A stretch of DNA of 64,000 nucleotides from Phenylobacterium koreense (GTDB lineage: Bacteria > Pseudomonadota > Alphaproteobacteria > Caulobacterales > Caulobacteraceae): NCBI RefSeq assembly GCF_040545335.1, contig NZ_JBEPLU010000002.1, positions 682,001-746,000 of the forward strand. Direction: 5' to 3'. The position numbers and the translations under genes are program-made. Shown piece after piece: positions 59,016 to 64,000 of the stretch (positions within the stretch are counted from its first letter, which is position 1; every line of letters starts with the position of its first letter). Under the pieces are notes generated by a model. It was not told the DNA's origin. It saw only the letters and a list, made by a program, of their open reading frames with translations, and ran no database searches.

Positions 59016-60196
59016 TAGCGGTATTCCAGCGAAAGCCAGGTCCGCGTCGCGTCGGGATAAACCGGCGTGGCGCTGTCGAAATAGCCGAGCCCGACTTCGA
59101 CGTTCGTCCCTTTGGCGATCGGCGCGCCGAGCGAAAGGTCCAGCTCGCGGCCGAACTCGTCGTCGCCGCTGTCGTCCCGGAATTCGTGGACCTCACCAGT
59201 CAGCTTCACCGGCCGTCCAAGGTCGAAGCGCTTGCTGCCGCGAAGATAGAGGTCGCTCAATCCTTCGGCCGGAGTCGCGCCGATCACGTCGGACCAGCCC
59301 TGGAAGCCGTGCGTGGTGCCGAGCGGGGTCTGGAAGGCCTGCCGGCCGTTACCCTCGAAGCGTTCGAGCACCAGATCGAGGTTGGAGGTCTGCGTCTTCA
59401 TGCCGACCGAGGCCAGGATATAGTCCAGCGAGTAGTCGGCCGGGGCGTTTCCCCAGTCCGACTGGCGCGCATACTCCAGTTCCCAGGTCGCCGAATAGCC
59501 GCTGGCCATCGGGCGTGATCCGACCAATCGGACGCCGACCGTCGCCGACGACTGCGCGGGCGCCTCGTCGATGTCCAGCAGATAGGCGTAGCCGGTCAGC
59601 TTCCCGGTCCTCCACGCCTTCTCGGCGTTCAGCATATGGATGTCGCCACGCCAGACGCCCTGCGGATGGTCACGGCCGAAGCTGCGGTTGACGCGCCAGG
59701 CGTAGCCATAGTTCACCGTCACGCCCGCAACGGGCCTGGCGAGCAATTTCACGGCGTCGAACGTCTGCTCGTTCTGCCGCCAGCCGACGGCCCCGATGAA
59801 CCTCTGATTGTCGAACGCTAGGCGCTGGCGGCCGATCGTCGCCTCGCCCGCCGGCCCGGGCGCCCAGGTCACCTGGGCGCGATTGAGCTCCAGGATCTCG
59901 GCGTCCGGTATGGTCGCGTAACGGGGCCGTGGCCGCACGCCGTCGGCATAGTTGTCGATCAGCACCCCGACGCCCTCGGCTTCGATGAGCCCGGTCAGGC
60001 CTGCGTAGGTCGGCGTCTGCACGCCCAGCCTCAGGCGCGTCGTCAGCGCGAGGGCGTCAGGTCCATCCTGTTCGAGGCTTTCGAGCCGGGTCCGGCTGTC
60101 GAGGAGGAGACGTGCGCCCTGCCCGGATTCGGCGGCGAGCGCAGGAGCCGGTGCAAGCGCTGCCAGAAGGCAGAGCACCGGGCTAACTTTCGGCAT
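59012..60196 (-). CDS. Alginate-export-type outer-membrane porin
   Basis: 394 residues. Signal peptide (MPKVSPVLCLLAALAPAPALAA), then a beta-barrel type sequence: LLLDSRTRLESLEQ, LTTRLRLGVQTPTYAGL, IGRQRLAFDNQRFIGAVGWRQNEQTFDAV, WELEYARQSDWG and a C-terminal aromatic end (SLEYRY). The IGRQRL and the RQNEQTFDAV motifs are typical of the alginate_exp family, found near anaerobic respiration genes in some proteobacteria. It probably admits an anionic substrate across the outer membrane. UrcA lies upstream on the same strand. Confidence 0.88.
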   Translation of the reverse strand: MPKVSPVLCLLAALAPAPALAAESGQGARLLLDSRTRLESLEQDGPDALALTTRLRLGVQTPTYAGLTGLIEAEGVGVLIDNYADGVRPRPRYATIPDAEILELNRAQVTWAPGPAGEATIGRQRLAFDNQRFIGAVGWRQNEQTFDAVKLLARPVAGVTVNYGYAWRVNRSFGRDHPQGVWRGDIHMLNAEKAWRTGKLTGYAYLLDIDEAPAQSSATVGVRLVGSRPMASGYSATWELEYARQSDWGNAPADYSLDYILASVGMKTQTSNLDLVLERFEGNGRQAFQTPLGTTHGFQGWSDVIGATPAEGLSDLYLRGSKRFDLGRPVKLTGEVHEFRDDSGDDEFGRELDLSLGAPIAKGTNVEVGLGYFDSATPVYPDATRTWLSLEYRY

Positions 60197-60249
60197 CTGG
60201 AACTTACCTGTGATGATGGTGAGGGCGGGCCACGGTTCCGCCCCCTGGT

Positions 60250-60264
60250 CCTGACCAAGTCAGG
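60250..60264. promoter_or_regulatory. Inverted repeat CCTGAC-CAA-GTCAGG before the porin gene
   Basis: A 6-3-6 inverted repeat 54-68 bp upstream of the porin start. It does not fit the FNR class, so it may be the operator of another regulator; not proven. Confidence 0.45.
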
Positions 60265-60323
60265 CTCGCGACAGGTCGCGCGTGCGCGGCCTGCCGTCCC
60301 ATTCCGCGGCTTCGGCGGTCCGT

Positions 60324-60692
60324 CTAGCGGGCCAGGCCTTCGGTCGAGATGTTCAGCGCCAGTCGACGGTCCGGCTGGGCCGAGTCGTAGGCGCGCAGGG
60401 CCCGAGCGCCAGCCTTGTGGGCGCACGAACCGATATCGAAGAATTCGAGCTCGTGGTTTGTGACGGCGTTCCGGCAAACCGTGCGGGCGGTGGTGCGCAC
60501 CGCCTGCCGGACCTCGCCATAGTCGAGGCCGGCGATCCGCACCTTCAGGGTGGTCGGACGCGCGCTGCTGACGCTGACCGAGTCCACTTCCTGCGCTTGG
60601 GCGAGGCCGCCCATGGAGAGGAGAGCGGCCGCGATGGCCAGGGGCGCGACCGCGCTGCGAGGCCGGCGAAGAGGAGTTCTCGTCTGGGTCAT
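60324..60692 (-). CDS. UrcA-family exported protein
   Basis: 122 residues from the ATG at 60692 (AAGGA upstream). Signal peptide with Ala-x-Ala site (LSMGGLAQAQ), then the UrcA pattern: LKVRIAGLDYGEVRQAVRTTARTVCRNAV and a second Cys (IGSCAHKAGARALRAYD), giving a probable disulfide. Periplasmic; function unknown. An FNR-type box 58.5 bp upstream of the start suggests low-oxygen or NO control. Confidence 0.82.
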   Translation of the reverse strand: MTQTRTPLRRPRSAVAPLAIAAALLSMGGLAQAQEVDSVSVSSARPTTLKVRIAGLDYGEVRQAVRTTARTVCRNAVTNHELEFFDIGSCAHKAGARALRAYDSAQPDRRLALNISTEGLAR

Positions 60693-60743
60693 GAGAGTGT
60701 TCCTTGTTCGCCATGAGGCTAGGACCACCTCCACTGATCGCCA

Positions 60744-60757
60744 TTGGCTCGCATCAA
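60744..60757. promoter_or_regulatory. FNR-type box upstream of the UrcA gene
   Basis: TTGGC-TCGC-ATCAA fits TTGNY-N4-RNCAA; centred 58.5 bp before the UrcA ATG. Confidence 0.7.
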
Positions 60758-60795
60758 ACCGTGACTTGATGATTGCAGGGTCTTGCGCGGCGAGA

Positions 60796-61209
60796 TCAGG
60801 CCGGGCCGATCCCCAGGATCGTAAGGACGTATTCCCGCCCCAGCCGCCGCAGCGAGACCTTCTGCCCGGGGATGAACACCGACAGATGGAATTCGTAGGC
60901 GGCCTCCAGGCCCTGGTCGCCTGGATAAAGGAAGAACCAGCCGGCCCGTTCGCCGTGCCAGAGGAGCCCCTCCTGGCGGCGGCCGTCGGCGGTTTCGCGA
61001 ACCACCCGGCAGTCGGCAGCCTGATCGGCCCATGCCTGCGGATCGATATGGCCCTCGGAATCCAGCGGCGCGGTGAGCGTGTAGCGGTCCGGCTCTCCGT
61101 CATCTGGCGAACGCCGGGCCGGGGCCGCCTGCAGGACGATCCGCTTGAGCCTCGCCGGCGCAGGCCGGGCGCTCCTCGCCCTACGAAGGGTCGCAGGCTG
61201 CTCAAGCAT
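60796..61209 (-). CDS. Uncharacterised protein, coupled to the FAD-linked oxidase gene
   Basis: 137 residues. The first 20 are basic; then RIVLQAAPARRSPDDGEPDRYTLTAPLDSEGHIDPQAWADQAADCRVVRETADG...WHGERAGWFFLYPGDQGLEAAYEFHLSVFIPGQKVSLRRLGREYVLTILGIGPA, a beta-rich soluble protein of unknown family. Its start overlaps the oxidase stop by eight bases. Possibly an accessory to the oxidase. Confidence 0.68.
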   Translation of the reverse strand: MLEQPATLRRARSARPAPARLKRIVLQAAPARRSPDDGEPDRYTLTAPLDSEGHIDPQAWADQAADCRVVRETADGRRQEGLLWHGERAGWFFLYPGDQGLEAAYEFHLSVFIPGQKVSLRRLGREYVLTILGIGPA

Positions 61210-62605
61210 CGGGGATCACCTTGCCCGGATTGAGGGTGTTGCGCGGGTCGAGCGCGACCTTCAGGCGTCGCATCAGCGCGACCTCCTCGGGCGAGCGCGA
61301 CCAGGAAAGGTACGCCTTCTTCTCCAGCCCGATCCCATGCTCGGCCGAGATCGAACCGTCCCGCTCGCGCACCGCGCTGTAGACGATGTCCTCGATCCGC
61401 GCCCTCGCCCTCGGCTCGGCGGGAACAGGCGCCACGATGACGTGCAGATTGCCGTCGCCCAGGTGCCCGAAGATGATGGGCTTGGTCTGCGACCAGCAGG
61501 CGGCGAGCGCCTTGCGCACCTCGGCGACGAACCCTTCCATCTCCGAGATCGGCAGGCTGACATCGAAGGACATTATCGGACCGAAGCGGGCCACCTGGCG
61601 CACGTCGTCGCGCATCGCCCAGAAGGCGTCCCGTTCGACCTGCGACTTGGCGATGACCGCGTCGGCGATTTCGCGAGATTCCATCGCATCGCCCAGCAGG
61701 TTCTCGAGCCGCTCGGCGTCCTGCGCCCCGTCGCTGCTCATCGCTTCGATCAGCACATGGTAGGCGTGGGACTGGTCCCATGGCGACCGGCCACGGGCCG
61801 GTTCGGTGGTGACGAGCTGGAAGTAGTCGTCCCACATCACCTCGAAGGCCGACAGGTGGCCGCTGAGCGTTCCCTCGACGCGCCGAAGCAGGGTCGTCAC
61901 GTCCATAAGGGTCGGGACCGCGACAAGCGCCGTCGTCACGCCGCCTCCAGCGCCCGGCCTCAGGTGCAGGACCGCCCGGGTGACCACGCCGAGCGTGCCC
62001 TCCGATCCGATGAAGAGCTGCTTCAGGTCATAGCCGGTATTGTTCTTGATCAGCCGGTTCAGCGAAGTGACCACCGTGCCGTCGGCGAGCACGGCTTCGA
62101 GGCCGAGCACCATGTTGCGGGTCATGCCGTAGCGGATGACGCGATTGCCGCCGGCATTGGTGGAGATCGCTCCGCCGATCGTCGCCGACCCTCTGGAGCC
62201 AAGATCCAGAGGCAGGATCAGCCCCGCAGCCTCCGCCGCCTCGGTGGCGGTCTCCAGCACACAGCCGGCCTGGACCGTCATGGTCTGGCCCAGCACGTCG
62301 ATCTCCTCGATGCGGTTCATGCGCTCCATGCTGAGCGCCAGCGCTCCACGCGCCATGGTTCCCCGCACCAGGCCCGTCCGGCCTCCCCAGGGCACGACCT
62401 TGGCGCCCGCTTCATCGGCCGTCCGCAGGATCAACGCGACCTCGGCGGTGTCGGAGGGCCGCAGGACGGCGATCGGCGCGTCATCCGGGGAATTGACCCG
62501 CTCGCGCCCATCCACCACCGCGCCCGGCCCCAGCGCCTCGGTCAGGGCCTCCAGCAGCCTTGCATGTTCGGGGAAGGCGACCTCGATCGGCGGGGAAGCG
62601 CTCAT
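61202..62605 (-). CDS. FAD-linked oxidase (GlcD/D-lactate dehydrogenase-type)
   Basis: 467 residues. FAD-binding type 4 (PCMH) domain: VVPWGGRTGLVRGT, GGAISTNAGGNRVIRYGMTRNMVLGLEAVLADG and LFIGSEGTLGVVTRAVLHLRP. The C-terminal part has FGHLGDGNLHV and SAEHGIGLEKKAYLSWSRSPEEVALMRRLKVALDPRNTLNPGKV, typical of D-2-hydroxyacid dehydrogenases (GlcD, D-lactate, D-2-hydroxyglutarate). It feeds electrons to quinone or an electron-transfer flavoprotein. Coupled to mobA by ATGA. Confidence 0.93.
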   Translation of the reverse strand: MSASPPIEVAFPEHARLLEALTEALGPGAVVDGRERVNSPDDAPIAVLRPSDTAEVALILRTADEAGAKVVPWGGRTGLVRGTMARGALALSMERMNRIEEIDVLGQTMTVQAGCVLETATEAAEAAGLILPLDLGSRGSATIGGAISTNAGGNRVIRYGMTRNMVLGLEAVLADGTVVTSLNRLIKNNTGYDLKQLFIGSEGTLGVVTRAVLHLRPGAGGGVTTALVAVPTLMDVTTLLRRVEGTLSGHLSAFEVMWDDYFQLVTTEPARGRSPWDQSHAYHVLIEAMSSDGAQDAERLENLLGDAMESREIADAVIAKSQVERDAFWAMRDDVRQVARFGPIMSFDVSLPISEMEGFVAEVRKALAACWSQTKPIIFGHLGDGNLHVIVAPVPAEPRARARIEDIVYSAVRERDGSISAEHGIGLEKKAYLSWSRSPEEVALMRRLKVALDPRNTLNPGKVIPDA

Positions 62606-63222
62606 GGCGGGGCCTCTCGATATGCGGGCCCCCCGCCCTGCCGCTCCGCAGCGGCGAGGTCGTCCAGCGTATTCAGGTTGGAAAAAGGATCCGGGCTCGT
62701 CGCGCCCCAGTCGACGAGCGCCATGCCGGCCTTGCCGGCGAGCCCCTTGAGCGAGCTTCCGCCTCCCAGCCTGTAGGCCTCCAGGTGCGGCAGCGCCGAC
62801 ACCCGCCAGAAGGCGCAGGTCGGGTGCAGGCGGCCATTGCTGACGGCGATCGCGACCTCGTCGTTCGCGCCGAGCCCTTCGCGGAGGACACGCCCGAAAT
62901 CATCGGTCAGGCCGGGCGCGTCGCAAGGAAGCGTCAGGACGCCCGCGACGTCGCGCGACAACCCAAAGGCCAGGGCCGCCTGCAGGCCCGCCAGCGGCCC
63001 AGGGCAGTCGGGAGCATCCAGGATCAGCCGCAGGTCGCCGCGCTCGCCGACCTGATCCGGCGAACGGACGGAGACGGCGACCGCCTCGCCCCCCTGGGCC
63101 TGCGCGATCTCCACGGCGCGATCCAGCAGCGTTCGGCCCGCCAGCAGGCGCAAGGGCTTGGCCCCGCCCATCCGCCGCCCCTCCCCGCCAGCCAGCACCA
63201 CGGTGACGAAGCTTCCGCTCAT
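62602..63222 (-). CDS. mobA: Molybdenum cofactor guanylyltransferase
   Basis: 206 residues. Nucleotidyltransferase motif VVLAGGEGRRMGGAKPLRLL with later LTLPCDAPGL. It adds GMP to molybdopterin to form the bis-MGD cofactor used by nitrate reductases and related enzymes. Its location between a hemerythrin gene and an FAD oxidase suggests that a molybdoenzyme, probably a nitrate reductase, lies nearby outside the window. Confidence 0.93.
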   Translation of the reverse strand: MSGSFVTVVLAGGEGRRMGGAKPLRLLAGRTLLDRAVEIAQAQGGEAVAVSVRSPDQVGERGDLRLILDAPDCPGPLAGLQAALAFGLSRDVAGVLTLPCDAPGLTDDFGRVLREGLGANDEVAIAVSNGRLHPTCAFWRVSALPHLEAYRLGGGSSLKGLAGKAGMALVDWGATSPDPFSNLNTLDDLAAAERQGGGPAYREAPP

Positions 63223-63875
63223 GGGCCGGCGAGCCTGAGCGGCGGGTGATTCCGACGCCGGCGCGGTGCGGGCCCGTGAGGACGCCGCAGCCCCCGGCTT
63301 CGCACAGCGCCGCCCGAGGGAAGGTCCTGCACCTCGTTGGTCAGGCCTCGGCGGGCGGCGAGTTGCTGCGTCAGGTAGCTCAGGTCGTTCGCCGTCAGTC
63401 GCAGGCGGGCTATCGGCAGCACCACTGCGTTTTCCAGCGCCAGGTGCGCGCGTTCACAACTGGCGAAACCGAGAAGGATCTGGCGAGCCTGACCGCCCAG
63501 CGCCGTCACAGGGACCTCATCGGCGAGCGCCCCCTCGAGGACCGCGCGCACCGCACGCACCTGTTCGGCGGCGGCCTTGTGGTCGGCGAGCAGCACCTCG
63601 AGCACGTGTTCCAGTCCATCCTCCGGGAGGCTCCGCTGCTGCACCAGCGGGAACAGGTCCTCCTCCTCGTCGAGGATGTGCAGCGGTCGCTCGAAGCGCA
63701 GGAAGCGGACGATCCGAATGGCGTTCTTCGGATCGGGGGTGTCGGACGCGGCGACCATGTCGATCAACCGGCAGAGCTGCCGATGCCGGAGGTGCTCGAA
63801 GAAGAACCAGTCGAGGGGCGTGTTCAGGAGCTCCAGCGGCATGTCTTCGATCTGGACGGTCTCATCGATGGTCAT
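63219..63875 (-). CDS. Hemerythrin-domain protein
   Basis: 218 residues from the ATG at 63875 (GGAGGGAG upstream). Bundle with His/Glu metal positions: DWFFFEHLRHRQLCRLIDMVAASDTP, HILDEEEDLFPLVQQRS, EVLLADHKAAAEQVRAVRAVLEG and CERAHLALENAVVLPIARLR. The C-terminal 30 residues are basic and overlap mobA by ATGA; the bundle is complete before that tail. Likely binds O2 or NO. First gene before mobA in the unit 63875-60796. Confidence 0.9.
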   Translation of the reverse strand: MTIDETVQIEDMPLELLNTPLDWFFFEHLRHRQLCRLIDMVAASDTPDPKNAIRIVRFLRFERPLHILDEEEDLFPLVQQRSLPEDGLEHVLEVLLADHKAAAEQVRAVRAVLEGALADEVPVTALGGQARQILLGFASCERAHLALENAVVLPIARLRLTANDLSYLTQQLAARRGLTNEVQDLPSGGAVRSRGLRRPHGPAPRRRRNHPPLRLAGP

Positions 63876-63909
63876 CGTGGTCTCCCTCCGTGGTCGCGCC
63901 GCCTGCCCC

Positions 63910-64000
63910 CTACTCGCCACGCCTGCGGATCAGGGTGAAGGTCTGGGCCACCGGCTCGAGCTTGGAACGCAGAATCTGCCCGATCGCGGTCAGCGCCGGA
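63910..64000 (-). CDS. C-terminal end of an unidentified protein (runs off the right edge)
   Basis: Reverse-strand frame ending at a TAG (63912-63910); the last 29 residues are PALTAIGQILRSKLEPVAQTF and TLIRRRGE. Too short to assign. It precedes the hemerythrin gene on the same strand with a 34-bp gap, so it probably belongs to the same operon. Confidence 0.55.
   Translation of the reverse strand, partial: PALTAIGQILRSKLEPVAQTFTLIRRRGE

Noticed and set aside
60324..61835. 503-codon reverse frame reaching into the FAD-linked oxidase
   Set aside because: Only the last 122 codons (from 60692) encode a signal peptide and UrcA-type sequence; the rest is another frame of the genes at 60796 and 61202.

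Overview
The window is dense, GC-rich bacterial DNA (visibly about two-thirds G+C) with short intergenic gaps and many start/stop overlaps (ATGA, TGATG). Several features point to an alphaproteobacterium, most likely of the Caulobacterales (Caulobacter/Phenylobacterium-like): the gene order murA - DUF2948 - hisD ... UPF0262 - LMW phosphatase - infA - maf - RNase E/G-like - yacG; a tRNA-His without encoded G-1 and with a G1:U72 pair and A73; UrcA, DUF1295, DUF6356 and CYP153 genes; and several Lrp-controlled amino acid catabolic genes. I see no insertion sequence, prophage, integrase or CRISPR array.

Layout. 1-6.1 kb: the N-terminal part of an Ig-like repeat protein, a hybrid histidine kinase, and a LysR regulator divergent from a tightly coupled four-gene operon of unknown function (two GNAT-like proteins, an isochorismatase-fold protein lacking its catalytic Cys, one small protein). 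6.3-11.4 kb: XRE regulator, SpoU-type RNA methyltransferase, M13 peptidase, lipoprotein, FAD/NAD(P)-binding protein. 11.5-17.7 kb: lipid/xenobiotic metabolism with a CYP153 P450, SnoaL-like protein, PhyH dioxygenase, SDR and TetR, then an adenosine-deaminase-like enzyme and a GNAT. 17.7-21.2 kb: an aldo/keto reductase behind a clear promoter with a palindromic operator, a DUF1295 membrane protein, and a malonyl-CoA synthetase. 21.2-36 kb: amino acid catabolism (astA-astD-astB; putA), three Lrp/AsnC regulators, a TIR-TPR protein, crcB behind a fluoride riboswitch, an M20 hydrolase and a GhrA-like reductase. 36-46.6 kb: core functions (tonB-exbD-exbB, three tRNAs, yacG/RNase/maf/infA, hisD, murA).

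46.7-64 kb is the most distinctive part: a low-oxygen / nitrogen-oxide adaptation block. It holds a DUF2249 protein, a PAS histidine kinase, a DNR/NNR-like Crp-Fnr regulator, a divergent QueD-like protein, ubiT-ubiU-ubiV (O2-independent ubiquinone synthesis) coupled to an FAD oxidoreductase, DUF4336, NnrS, two hemerythrin-like proteins, class II (B12) ribonucleotide reductase, an alginate-export-type porin, an UrcA protein, an FAD-linked oxidase and mobA. Five genes here have an FNR/DNR-type palindrome (TTGNY-N4-RNCAA class) centred about 56-65 bp before the chosen start codon, and one box is shared by two divergent genes. A sixth box lies about 148 bp before the regulator gene itself. I infer a regulon under the encoded Crp/Fnr protein that switches respiration, quinone synthesis, DNA precursor synthesis and NO protection to O2-independent modes. 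Nitrate/nitrite/NO reductase genes are not in the window.
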